Source: CF-118 sp035934385 | GTDB lineage: Bacteria; Chloroflexota; Dormibacteria; Dormibacterales; Dormibacteraceae | Length of the DNA stretch: 64,000 bases | Reading direction: 5' to 3' | Assembly: GCA_035934385.1 (NCBI GenBank) | Contig: DASYXY010000048.1 | Location: 1 to 64,000, forward strand | Shown here: positions 8,991-16,476 of the stretch, piece after piece | How positions within the stretch are numbered: the first letter of the stretch is position 1 | Layout: every line of letters begins with the position of its first letter | Notes under the pieces: generated by a model | The model's input: only the letters and a program-made list of their open reading frames with translations | Database searches by the model: none | Told to the model about the DNA's origin: nothing | Position numbers and translations under genes: made by a program

Positions 8991-9905
8991 TTGAGCGCGC
9001 AGACCCCGGGCTACCGGTATCGGGGGCTCCTGTGGCCGGCCCTGCTGATCCTCATCGGCGCGGTGGCGTTGCTCGTCAACACCAACATCATCTCCGCCGA
9101 TCGGTTGTATCGCCTCGGCGACCTGTGGCCTCTCCTGCTCATCGTCATCGGACTCGAGCTTTTCGTCACCCGAATACACATGTCCACGCAGGCGACCGCG
9201 GTCGCGGCCGTGCTCATCCTCGTTGTGGCGGTTGGCGGGTCGATCGCGTACGTTGCGGCAGGCCCCGCCGTGCCCACAGGAACGCAGACGATGGACCGAT
9301 CTGCGCCGGCGGGAAACCTCGACCGCGGGTCAGTGGACATCTCGGTCGGGAGCGCGACGCTGAAGATCAGCGGCGCAGACCTCGGCGGAGACCTGTTTCG
9401 TTCCCACATCGTGTATTCGGGCCCGTCGCCCGATGTGAGCGTCGATCGCTCGACTGGCGACGTCGAGATCTCGCAAAACAGCTCCTTTCACCTGTTTGGG
9501 CCGCAGCATTTCGCCCTCGATCTCAAGCTCAGCTCGAACGTGCGGTGGAAGATCACGGTCCACAGCGGGGCCGCCGATGACACCTACGACTTCAAGCACG
9601 TGCAGCTGACGTCGCTGGAAGACGACACCGGTGCGAGCCGCGAGGACATCTCGTTCGGCCCTCCCTCCGGCGACGTGCCTGTCACGATCAACGGCGGGGC
9701 GCTGACGGTGGACATGCACAGACCCGGTGGCACCGCGGCCACGGTCGAAGTTTCAGGCGGTGCGGTCAGCCTCGACTTCGACGGTCATCAGCAGCGTGCG
9801 GTGGGATCGCTCAGCGCGGGGATCCAGGCCGGCGACATGTTTTCTGTCCGCATCAGCGGCGGCGCCTGCACCGTGACCATGGACACGAGCTCGCCCGAGG
9901 GCTAG
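8991..9905 (+). CDS. LiaF-like membrane protein with beta-rich C-terminal domain
   Basis: This 304-aa protein has an N-terminal LiaI-LiaF-type membrane region (LLWPALLILIGAVALLV; LWPLLLIVIGLELFVT) and a third membrane span (AVAAVLILVVAVGGSIAYVA, about 66-85). A beta-strand-rich extracytoplasmic domain follows (about 100-304), resembling the LiaF/toast-rack C-terminal domain (DUF2154-like). LiaF proteins restrain LiaS-type envelope-stress kinases; no such kinase is encoded in this window, so the partner is unknown. The start is TTG at 8991, 7 nt after the 55-aa paralogue. Its end overlaps the convergent FTCD gene by 4 nt. Confidence 0.75.
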   Translation: MSAQTPGYRYRGLLWPALLILIGAVALLVNTNIISADRLYRLGDLWPLLLIVIGLELFVTRIHMSTQATAVAAVLILVVAVGGSIAYVAAGPAVPTGTQTMDRSAPAGNLDRGSVDISVGSATLKISGADLGGDLFRSHIVYSGPSPDVSVDRSTGDVEISQNSSFHLFGPQHFALDLKLSSNVRWKITVHSGAADDTYDFKHVQLTSLEDDTGASREDISFGPPSGDVPVTINGGALTVDMHRPGGTAATVEVSGGAVSLDFDGHQQRAVGSLSAGIQAGDMFSVRISGGACTVTMDTSSPEG

Positions 9906-11005
9906 TCCAGGCGCCGGTCCAGCTCTCTGAGCCGAGCCGCGTAGTTGGCTCGAACCGAATCGTCAAGCGCGGCACGTAGGCCGCGCCCTGCCAGCAGAGC
10001 CATGGTCTCCAGCTCAGCGTCGAGCAGCCCTGCCGCCTGCAGCACGGGCGGAAGCGCCGCGCACCGTTCGGCGCCGGCAAGGATCTCCTCCTGCGACGAA
10101 ACCAACGCGCCCAGGCCGTCCCCCTCCTGCGCGAGCCGGCGGCCGAGTGCGGTGAGCTCATCGCCACCTGCATTTCGCGCGCGCCGAGCGCCTTCTCTGG
10201 CAACCGCCGCCCCGATGCGGCCCTCCAGGATGCGCCCGGAGGCGGCGTCGTTCGCGGCCACCGCCGGGCACAGGCCGACCACCTGCTGTTCCCCGACCTG
10301 CACCCCCCGCCTGCGAAGCTCGTCGATCAACACCGCAGGCGGCGACTGGTCGACGCGGAACAGGTTCATCGAAAGCTGGATGCGATCGCCCGGCAGCTCG
10401 AACACCAGGGCCTGCACTCCGCGCAGGCCACCTGCGGACTCGCGAAGGGATCTCGCCAGGCGCCGCGCTTCGCCCGCGGTGGTTTCCCGCAGCAAAACAT
10501 TGAATGCGACCAGCGGCCGGCGCGCGCCGACGCAAACCGCACCCGCGGTCGGGTGAAGTTCGGGCCCGCCCAGGTCGGGTTGAGCCCGCCCGGCGCGGAT
10601 GTCGGCCAGCGCCCGCTGCTCGCCGTAGCCATAGAAGAAGACAGGAATGTGGAGGTCGGACCAGATGCGGCCGCCGACCTCGCGCGCCACGTCGTGGCAC
10701 GCATCCAGCGTGGTCGCGCCCAACGGCACGATCGGCACGACGTCGGCCGCGCCAACTCGGGGGTGCACGCCCGCGTGTTTGCGTAGGTCGATGCGCTTGG
10801 CAGCGATGGCCACCGTACGCAGCAACGCTTCGATCAGGCGTTCACGAGGCGCCAGCAGTGAAACGACGACGCGGTGGTGGTCGGGGTCGGGGTCGACGTC
10901 GAGGACGTGCGCCGTGTGTGCGGCGGACGCGATGGACTCGATCACCGCGCGGTCTCTGCCCTCCGAGAAATTCGGCACCGACTCAAAGAGCTCGACCGTG
11001 TCCAC
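9902..11005 (-). CDS. Glutamate formimidoyltransferase (FTCD N-domain type) with helical tail
   Basis: This 367-aa protein transfers a formimino group between formiminoglutamate and tetrahydrofolate. The family start FESVPNFSEGRD is followed by DVDPDPDHHRVVVSL, KHAGVHPRVGAADVVPIVPL and FFYGYGEQRALADIRAG. The second subdomain is seen at about 195-290 (RGVQALVFEL, QLSMNLFRVDQSPP). Residues from about 295 to 367 form an extra Ala/Leu/Arg-rich, probably helical tail that I cannot match to a full cyclodeaminase domain (about 200 aa), so the protein appears monofunctional. No hut genes are nearby. It starts at GTG 11005, sharing a 24-nt divergent promoter with the AcuC-like gene. Confidence 0.87.
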   Translation of the reverse strand: MDTVELFESVPNFSEGRDRAVIESIASAAHTAHVLDVDPDPDHHRVVVSLLAPRERLIEALLRTVAIAAKRIDLRKHAGVHPRVGAADVVPIVPLGATTLDACHDVAREVGGRIWSDLHIPVFFYGYGEQRALADIRAGRAQPDLGGPELHPTAGAVCVGARRPLVAFNVLLRETTAGEARRLARSLRESAGGLRGVQALVFELPGDRIQLSMNLFRVDQSPPAVLIDELRRRGVQVGEQQVVGLCPAVAANDAASGRILEGRIGAAVAREGARRARNAGGDELTALGRRLAQEGDGLGALVSSQEEILAGAERCAALPPVLQAAGLLDAELETMALLAGRGLRAALDDSVRANYAARLRELDRRLD

Positions 11006-11029
11006 GCTGCTGGTAGGTTAGCGATCGAC
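11006..11029. promoter_or_regulatory. Bidirectional promoter of overlapping -10 boxes (FTCD / AcuC-like)
   Basis: Within 24 nt, plus-strand TAGGTT (11014-11019) lies 10 nt before ATG 11030. Minus-strand TAACCT (complement of 11015-11020) lies 9 nt before GTG 11005. The two hexamers overlap almost completely, so the two transcripts would compete for one polymerase footprint. A possible plus -35, TCGACC, lies 16 nt upstream. Confidence 0.5.
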
Positions 11030-12136
11030 ATGTCGGGACCGGTGACGCTCGTTTATGGCGATGAGTTGATGAAGCATCACCTGTCCGACGAGCATCCGCT
11101 ACAGCCCGTGCGGGTCAAGCTGACGATGGAGCTCATCAGTTCGACGGGGCTGATCGAGCACTGTCACCTCGTGCCCCCTCGCGCCGCAACCATCGCCGAG
11201 CTCGAGCTGGTTCATTCGCCCGAGTACGTCGACCTGGTCCAGAGACTGAGCGATCCCACATTGCGCAAGACCGTCCCCCGCGAGCGCATCATCGATGCCG
11301 GGTTCGACTCGGCTGACAATCCGATCTCGAATCACCTGCACGATGGCACCGCGCTCGTGGCGGGAGCGACGCTGGTGGCCGCCGAGGCGGTCGAGAGCGG
11401 CGCCGCGCTGCACGCATTCAGCCCGGCGGGCGGCCTGCATCACGCGCATCGCGCAAGAGCTTCCGGTTTCTGCACGTACGACGACCCGGCGATCGCCTGC
11501 CGCTGGCTCAAGAATCGCGGCCACCGCGTCGCTTACATCGACGTCGACGTACACCATGGCGACGGCGTCGAGGAGATCTTCTACAGCGACCCAGACGTGC
11601 TCACGATCTCGCTGCACGAGAGCGGCCGCTTCCTTTTCCCGGGCACCGGATTCCCAGAGAACGCCGGCAGCGGCGCCGGCCGCGGGTTCGCCGTCAACCT
11701 GCCATACGTGCCCTTTACCTGGGACGAGCCGTGGCTCGAAGGATTCAACCGCGTGGTCCCTCCGCTGCTGAGGAAGTTCAAGCCGACCGTGCTCGTCACG
11801 CAGGACGGCTGCGACACGCACTACCTCGACCCGCTCGCGCACCTCGCGGGAACAACACGCATCTGGCCGCATGTCGGACGCGTTTTTCACGAGCTGGCGC
11901 ATGAGCTTTGCGAGGGCCGATGGGTAGCCCTGGGTGGCGGCGGCTACGCAGTGCGCGAGGTCGTGCCTCGAGCCTGGACGATCTTCTTCGCGGAGATGGT
12001 CGAGCGCCGCGACCTGGCCGCGGATCTGGACGATCCCGAGAGCGTGATGCCCGGACCCGAAGCGCAGGAGCGCGTTTGGGCCGCGCTGCGCCGGGACATC
12101 GCCAGGCTTGGCGAGGTCCACGGCATGAACCTCTAG
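11030..12136 (+). CDS. acuC: AcuC-like histone-deacetylase-family protein
   Basis: The 368-aa zinc deacetylase belongs to the class I HDAC superfamily, like Bacillus AcuC, which deacetylates acetyl-CoA synthetase. Seen here are GGLHHAHRARASGFCTYDD (tandem histidines 137-138), the charge-relay and zinc motif DVDVHHGDG (171-179) and the third zinc aspartate in TQDGCDTHYLDPLAHL. Late GGGGY (active-site Tyr region) is also present. The frame is open further upstream inside the FTCD gene, but ATG 11030 sits 10 nt after the TAGGTT box and gives the family length. The true substrate (acetylated protein or small acetyl-amine) is not known. Confidence 0.88.
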   Translation: MSGPVTLVYGDELMKHHLSDEHPLQPVRVKLTMELISSTGLIEHCHLVPPRAATIAELELVHSPEYVDLVQRLSDPTLRKTVPRERIIDAGFDSADNPISNHLHDGTALVAGATLVAAEAVESGAALHAFSPAGGLHHAHRARASGFCTYDDPAIACRWLKNRGHRVAYIDVDVHHGDGVEEIFYSDPDVLTISLHESGRFLFPGTGFPENAGSGAGRGFAVNLPYVPFTWDEPWLEGFNRVVPPLLRKFKPTVLVTQDGCDTHYLDPLAHLAGTTRIWPHVGRVFHELAHELCEGRWVALGGGGYAVREVVPRAWTIFFAEMVERRDLAADLDDPESVMPGPEAQERVWAALRRDIARLGEVHGMNL

Positions 12137-12390
12137 CGGCGGCCAGCCCTCAGGATCGAAACCACGGCGATCTGAAGGGGGAGAGCCGCGCCGATGACGG
12201 CGCCGATTGCCGGGGCGCTCCAGGCGATGCCGTGCGGGTGCCGCGAGGCCATCACCGCGACGTACGCGCCGCTTGCCAACAGCACCACCGACTGGAAGAC
12301 GAGAACTGTTCGCACCCAGCGTCCGATCGCCGGTCGCGCGAGCTCCAGGTCGGCGAGCTCTAGTGGGCGCCTCAGCAGCGACAGGTACAA
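12133..12390 (-). CDS. Small integral membrane protein of unknown function
   Basis: This 85-aa hypothetical from TTG 12390 has two membrane segments (TVLVFQSVVLLASGAYVAVM; APAIGAVIGAALPLQIAVVSI) and a basic C-terminus. The frame stays open upstream and encodes another hydrophobic stretch (YLVLGLAVFLAALAVQLG) that looks like a missing first membrane helix. The only plausible start for it is CTG at 12459, 10 nt after the rpmB stop, giving 108 aa. It lies downstream of rpmB on the same strand and overlaps the acuC-like gene end by 4 nt. I do not recognise the family. Confidence 0.55.
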   Translation of the reverse strand: MYLSLLRRPLELADLELARPAIGRWVRTVLVFQSVVLLASGAYVAVMASRHPHGIAWSAPAIGAVIGAALPLQIAVVSILRAGRR

Positions 12391-12469
12391 CCCGAGCTGG
12401 ACGGCAAGAGCCGCCAGGAAGACGGCGAGGCCCAGGACCAGGTAGGCGGTGTCGCTCAGGCGGTCGAGG

Positions 12470-12649
12470 CTAGGCGGCGTACGTGCGCAGGCAGCGCGTG
12501 CAGACGCGCGCCCGCACGGCTCGCCCGGCGATCGTCACGCGGCCCATCTGGAGGTTGGGTTCGAACCTCCGGTTGACCCGGTTCTTGGCGTGACTGACGT
12601 GGTGTCCGTACTGAGGCTCTTTGCCGCAGATCGCGCAGCGTTTGGCCAT
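12470..12649 (-). CDS. rpmB: 50S ribosomal protein L28
   Basis: This 59-aa protein binds the large ribosomal subunit. It begins MAKRCAICGKEPQYGHHVSH and carries a zinc-ribbon-type pair of CxxC motifs (CAIC near the start, CTRC near the end), indicating the zinc-containing form. KNRVNRRFEPNLQ is the conserved L28 core. It is short but complete. A GGAAGG Shine-Dalgarno lies 6-7 nt before the ATG, and a TACAAT -10 (complement of 12711-12716) gives a leader of about 55 nt, unlike the leaderless genes nearby. Confidence 0.95.
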   Translation of the reverse strand: MAKRCAICGKEPQYGHHVSHAKNRVNRRFEPNLQMGRVTIAGRAVRARVCTRCLRTYAA

Positions 12650-12710
12650 GAAAAACCTTCCGGTGGGAGAGATCGCCGCGGCGGCCGTGGAGGTCGCCCG
12701 GCGGGACGCA

Positions 12711-12720
12711 ATTGTACCAT
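12711..12720. promoter_or_regulatory. Overlapping divergent -10 boxes between rpmB and the Asp23-like gene
   Basis: ATTGTACCAT encodes a plus-strand TACCAT (12715-12720), 9 nt before ATG 12730. It also encodes a minus-strand TACAAT (complement of 12711-12716) facing rpmB. The hexamers share two bases. This is the best consensus -10 for rpmB in the 80-nt intergenic region. Confidence 0.5.
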
Positions 12721-12729
12721 TTGGCTTTC

Positions 12730-13107
12730 ATGGCCTCGAAGACGACGACCGCGCTTGGCCATTCGCAGCCCTGGGGAAGGATCGAGGTCTTCCCCTCCGC
12801 TGTGGCCGCTGTCGCCGGACACGCAGCGCTGCGCTGCTACGGCATCGCCGGCATGGCGGCGAGGGGTCTCCGCGACGGGTTCGCGGAGCTGCTGCATCGC
12901 GAAAACGTCGATCGAGGCGTGGAGGTCTCCGAGGTCGAGGGCGGGCTGGCCATCGACGTGTACGTGGTCATCCAGTACGGCATCCGCATCACCGAGGTCG
13001 CCCACAACCTCCAGGAGGCCGTGAAGTTTGCCGTGGAACGAACCGTCGACGTGCCGGTGATGGAGGTCAACGTCAACGTCCAGGGCGTCAGGGAAGAACG
13101 GCGGTAG
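12730..13107 (+). CDS. Asp23/Gls24-family envelope stress protein
   Basis: The 125-aa protein belongs to the Asp23/Gls24 (DUF322) family, whose members sit near the membrane or with the FakA/YloV kinase. The family core is visible: GRIEVFPSAVAAVAGHAAL, RCYGIAGMA, then GLAIDVYVVIQYGIRITEVA, LQEAVKFAVERTVD and VMEVNVNVQGV. ATG 12730 was preferred to TTG 12712 because it follows the TACCAT box by 9 nt and matches family length. The next gene begins within 30 nt; Asp23-YloV adjacency is conserved widely and supports the call. Confidence 0.9.
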   Translation: MASKTTTALGHSQPWGRIEVFPSAVAAVAGHAALRCYGIAGMAARGLRDGFAELLHRENVDRGVEVSEVEGGLAIDVYVVIQYGIRITEVAHNLQEAVKFAVERTVDVPVMEVNVNVQGVREERR

Positions 13108-13135
13108 GTTGGGGGGAGCGCACCGGCCGTCCAGG

Positions 13136-14737
13136 GTGGACGGTCCGCTCTTCAAGCAGGCCCTTCTCGGGAGCCTGAACTGGCTGGCTGCCAACCAGGA
13201 GGAGGTCAACCGCCTCAACGTGTTCCCCGTGCCGGACGGGGACACGGGCACGAACATGCTGCTGACGCTGCAGTCGGCGGTCGAAGACATCAAGGACTCG
13301 AACGCCAACGAGGTCAGCCGGATCGCGCGGCTCGCGTCACATGGAAGCCTCATGGGCGCCCGTGGCAACTCGGGCGTGATCCTCTCGCAGATCTTTCGCG
13401 GCTTCGCTCGCGCAGTCGAAGGCAAGGCGACGCTGCAGCCTCGGGAGCTTGCGACCGCATTCGAGGAGGCCGCCAACGCCGCCTACCGCGCGGTGAACCG
13501 GCCGACCGAGGGCACGATCCTGACGGTCGCACGTGAGGCAGGCCGCGCCGCCACCACGGCCGCGGCAGATCCAGACGCGAGCGCGACTAGCGTGATCGCC
13601 GCGGCGGCCTCGGGCGCGCGCTCGGCGGTGCTCAAGACCCCAAGCCAGCTGCAGATCCTTCGCGATGCCGGCGTGGTCGACGCCGGGGGCTTCGGGCTGC
13701 AGATCATCCTCGAGGGCATGCTCAAGACCATCGAGGAGGCGGACGTGGTGGTCCCCACGCCGACCACCACCAAGGCTGCGCAGGTCTCGATGGACCTGCC
13801 CGAAGGCGGTTGGGGCTACTGCACCGAGTTCCTCATCGAAGGCCAGGGCCTCGACGTGGAGAGAATCCGCGGCCACATCGAGTCGCTCGGCAACTCGGTG
13901 CTCGTGGTCGGTGAGCCAGAGCTCGTGAAGGTCCACGTGCACACGGACGACCCGACGCGGGTCATCAGCGTCGCAGGCGGGTACGGCAAGCTGCTGAAGC
14001 TCAACGTCGGCGACATGTCGAGCCAGCACCGCCGCATCCTCGAGGGCGAGGCTTCAGCGACCGCACGGCCGCCGCGCGCCAACGGCGTCGGCATGGTCGC
14101 GGTGGTCGCCGGGAAAGGGTTGGTCGAGATCTTCAAGGGGCTGGGGGTGGACGCGATCGTCGAAGGCGGCCAGACGCTGAACCCATCGACCCAGGACTTG
14201 CTCACCGCTGTGGAGTCTGTCCCCTACGACCACGTCATCCTGCTGCCCAACAACGGCAACGTGATCCTGGCCGCGAAAGAGATCGCCGGCCTGACCAAGA
14301 AGAAGGTGCACCTCATCGAGACGCACAACCTCCCCCAGGGGATCGCGGCGGTCGTCGCATTCAGCCCCGAGCGGCCCGTGGACGAGGCCGTCGCCGCCAT
14401 GCGCGCCGAGGCGCAGCGGGTACAGACGATCGAGGTGACGCACGCTGTGCGCGACACGCGCTCGAACGGGCTGCGGGTGAAGAAGGGCGACGTGATCGGG
14501 CTCGTCAACGACAAGCTCGAGTTCACGGGCAGCGACTACTCGGAGGTCGTGCGCAAGGCGCTCGGCAGGCTGGGCCCTGACGGCTACGAGCTGGTCACCG
14601 TGTATCGCGGGGAGGACGCGAGCGACGAGGAGCTCGAGAAGCTGGAGTCATCGATCCGCTCGAACTACCCGGCGCTGGAGGTCGAGGTCCAGCAGGGCGG
14701 GCAGCTCCACTACCCGTTCATCCTGTCTGTCGAGTAA
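13136..14737 (+). CDS. DAK2/YloV-family kinase domain protein (FakA-like)
   Basis: The 533-aa protein has the FakA/YloV layout: an N-terminal DAK2 (Dha kinase L-type) domain (about 1-200) with nucleotide/metal motif NVFPVPDGDTGTNM and GARGNSGVILSQIFRGF, then the DAK1-like middle and C-terminal domains (about 300-533; GYELVTVYRGEDAS). In Firmicutes FakA phosphorylates fatty acids bound to FakB (DegV) proteins; no degV gene is seen here. GTG 13136 gives the conserved DGPLFKQALLGSLNWL start; TTG 13109, right after the Asp23 stop, would add 9 residues. It overlaps the convergent MpaB-like gene by 20 nt. Confidence 0.9.
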   Translation: MDGPLFKQALLGSLNWLAANQEEVNRLNVFPVPDGDTGTNMLLTLQSAVEDIKDSNANEVSRIARLASHGSLMGARGNSGVILSQIFRGFARAVEGKATLQPRELATAFEEAANAAYRAVNRPTEGTILTVAREAGRAATTAAADPDASATSVIAAAASGARSAVLKTPSQLQILRDAGVVDAGGFGLQIILEGMLKTIEEADVVVPTPTTTKAAQVSMDLPEGGWGYCTEFLIEGQGLDVERIRGHIESLGNSVLVVGEPELVKVHVHTDDPTRVISVAGGYGKLLKLNVGDMSSQHRRILEGEASATARPPRANGVGMVAVVAGKGLVEIFKGLGVDAIVEGGQTLNPSTQDLLTAVESVPYDHVILLPNNGNVILAAKEIAGLTKKKVHLIETHNLPQGIAAVVAFSPERPVDEAVAAMRAEAQRVQTIEVTHAVRDTRSNGLRVKKGDVIGLVNDKLEFTGSDYSEVVRKALGRLGPDGYELVTVYRGEDASDEELEKLESSIRSNYPALEVEVQQGGQLHYPFILSVE

Positions 14738-15545
14738 GCCTCACGTTGCGGCCCGGTAGGGGCCAGACCCGAAGCACCGGCGGCGTGAGCTTGACGACCC
14801 GCGGCACGGTCGCGGTCGCCACGCGAAATGCCCGCCGCTGAGCCTGGCCCCACGCGAGCCCGTACTGCTCGCGGAGCGACGATGGCAGCAGGCCGGCGGT
14901 GACGATCTCGAACGGGATCATCACCGGGCCGGGTAGCAACCGCAGCCTCGGCCTCAGCACCAGCCGGCCCAACACGCGGGCGCGGTCGGTGACCGACACG
15001 GTGCCCGAAGCGATCATGTCCGCGACGTAGCGGTCGAAGTCTCCTATGGATCGTGGAAACGCGACGGTGGGTATTCCTAGCAGCTCGCCAAGCACCTTCG
15101 ACTCCTGGTAGAACTCGTCGCGCTCGCGGTCCGTGAGCGGCTTTACAAACATTGCGTACGTGACCAGAGCCGAGTCGACCAGCGTGGCGTGGACCCACAG
15201 CAGCAGCTCGGGATCCAGGGCGTGGTAGCCGTCGCCGCGCACCCGCGCGTGCACGCCGTTGACCGCGCGGGCCGCCGCCAGCGCCGTGTCGCGATCGCCG
15301 AACACGATCGCCATGGTCATGCGGATGGTGCGGCGCAGCCGCCGGACGGGATTTGTGCGGAAGTCCGAATGGTCGTCGACGCCCGCGGCGACAAGCGGAT
15401 GGGCCAGCTGCATCAGCAGGGCACGGCCGCCACCGAGGAGCAGCACGTTCTCGCGGTTGATGCGCCTCGTTATCGATTGCTCGCTGTACAGGCCGGGCTC
15501 CACCGCCCCATTTAACGCCCGCAGGCGCTTAGGTAATCTCTCCAT
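14718..15545 (-). CDS. MpaB/DUF2236-family oxygenase
   Basis: The 275-aa protein belongs to the MpaB (formerly DUF2236) family of haem-binding oxygenase-like proteins common in actinobacteria, which includes latex clearing protein relatives. Family landmarks are LLLGGGRALLMQLAHPLVAA, the histidine in DHSDFRTNP, AMVFGDRDTA-like TMAIVFGDRDTALAAA, LLWVHATLVDSAL and FYQESKVLGELLGIP. The reaction and substrate are unknown. ATG 15545 was chosen; GTG 15557 would add four residues. Its start nearly coincides with the start of the divergent membrane-protein gene, so the two promoters must overlap. Confidence 0.82.
   Translation of the reverse strand: MERLPKRLRALNGAVEPGLYSEQSITRRINRENVLLLGGGRALLMQLAHPLVAAGVDDHSDFRTNPVRRLRRTIRMTMAIVFGDRDTALAAARAVNGVHARVRGDGYHALDPELLLWVHATLVDSALVTYAMFVKPLTDRERDEFYQESKVLGELLGIPTVAFPRSIGDFDRYVADMIASGTVSVTDRARVLGRLVLRPRLRLLPGPVMIPFEIVTAGLLPSSLREQYGLAWGQAQRRAFRVATATVPRVVKLTPPVLRVWPLPGRNVRLTRQTG
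15533..15539 (+). promoter_or_regulatory. Candidate promoter: -35 TTTAAC, -10 TAATCT for the FTR1-like gene
   Basis: TTTAAC (15511-15516), a 17-nt spacer and GGTAATCT (TAATCT at 15534-15539) precede ATG 15548 by 8 nt. This is one of the better -35/-10 pairs in the window and fits a leaderless transcript. Confidence 0.5.
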
Positions 15546-15547
15546 TG

Positions 15548-16270
15548 ATGGGCGCACAGCTGCTGACGTTCGGCGCCGCGTTCCTCGGCTCCGCGGTCGA
15601 GTCGGTGGAAGCCCTCACCATCGTGCTGGCGGTGGGGCTAACGCGAGGCTGGCGCGCGCCGCTGCTCGGCACGATCTCCGCGCTGGTCCTGCTGGGCCTT
15701 CTGGTGGCGATATTCGGTCAGCTCATCGTCACGCGCGTTCCAGAGCTGACGCTCAAGCTCATCATCGGCACCCTGATCGTCCTCTTCGGGTTGCGCTGGC
15801 TTCACAAGGCCGTGCTGCGTTCGGCAGGCGTGGTTGCCATGCACGACGAGAACCGCGCGTATCAGGCGACCGTCGAGTCGCTGCGCGCGGACCAGGAAAA
15901 GACTGACTGGATCGGCTTCACCCTCGCCCTGAAGGGAGTCTTCCTCGAGGGCCTCGAGGTCGTGTTCATCGTCATCGCGGTCGGCGGCACCAGCGGGGGA
16001 ATGGTGGTGGCCGTGGTTGGCGGCCTGCTGGCGATGCTCGTCGTGGCGGGTGCTGGCGTGATCGTCCGCCGCCCCCTCGCGCAGGTCCCTGAAAACACGC
16101 TCAAGTACGCGGTAGGGGTCATCCTGACGAGCGTCGGCACGTTCTGGGCGGCCGAGGGCATGGGCGTCTCGTGGCCGCTCGACTTCGTCTCCATCCTTGG
16201 CCTCGCCGTCCTTTACTTCGTCGCTTCTCGCGTGGCCATCGGGCTCATCCGCAGGCCGGCGCTCGCGTGA
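15548..16270 (+). CDS. Polytopic membrane protein, FTR1-like (COG4280-type)
   Basis: The 240-aa protein has about six to seven membrane segments. Two motifs resemble the paired ExxE signatures of FTR1 iron permeases: ESVEALTIVLA near residue 17 and LEGLEVVFIVIAV near residue 137. The overall match is to the conserved COG4280 group of uncharacterised membrane proteins. Iron or other metal transport is an inference from those motifs only. ATG 15548 lies 8 nt after TAATCT; TTG 15545 immediately before it is an alternative. The next gene starts at a GTGA overlap, so they are co-transcribed. Confidence 0.72.
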   Translation: MGAQLLTFGAAFLGSAVESVEALTIVLAVGLTRGWRAPLLGTISALVLLGLLVAIFGQLIVTRVPELTLKLIIGTLIVLFGLRWLHKAVLRSAGVVAMHDENRAYQATVESLRADQEKTDWIGFTLALKGVFLEGLEVVFIVIAVGGTSGGMVVAVVGGLLAMLVVAGAGVIVRRPLAQVPENTLKYAVGVILTSVGTFWAAEGMGVSWPLDFVSILGLAVLYFVASRVAIGLIRRPALA

Positions 16271-16476
16271 GGTGGCTCCGCGCCGCAGCCTCCGAGGTCA
16301 TCGGCCTGTTCGTCGGCGACTGGTTTCAGACCGGGGTGAGCGTGGCCATCCTTGCCGGCGGCTGGTTGGCGCTCCCGCGGCTGCACGTCGCCGGCGTCGC
16401 GTTTGCGCTGGCGATCGCCCTGGCGGCGCAGCTCGTCCTTGCCACGGCGGCGGAGGCGCGCCGCAAGAGGGCCTAG
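16267..16476 (+). CDS. Small membrane protein downstream of the FTR1-like gene
   Basis: This 69-aa protein begins at GTG 16267, overlapping the preceding TGA stop by 4 nt. It has two hydrophobic segments, FQTGVSVAILAGGWLALP and VAFALAIALAAQLVLATAA, and ends with EARRKRA. No family is recognised. The overlap and shared membrane nature suggest an accessory subunit of the FTR1-like protein. Reading frames extending upstream of 16267 overlap the previous gene and are not used. Confidence 0.6.
   Translation: MRWLRAAASEVIGLFVGDWFQTGVSVAILAGGWLALPRLHVAGVAFALAIALAAQLVLATAAEARRKRA

Noticed and set aside
12550..12570. GGTTCGAACC resembling a tRNA T-loop
   Set aside because: It is coding sequence of rpmB (the RRFEP segment) with no surrounding cloverleaf.
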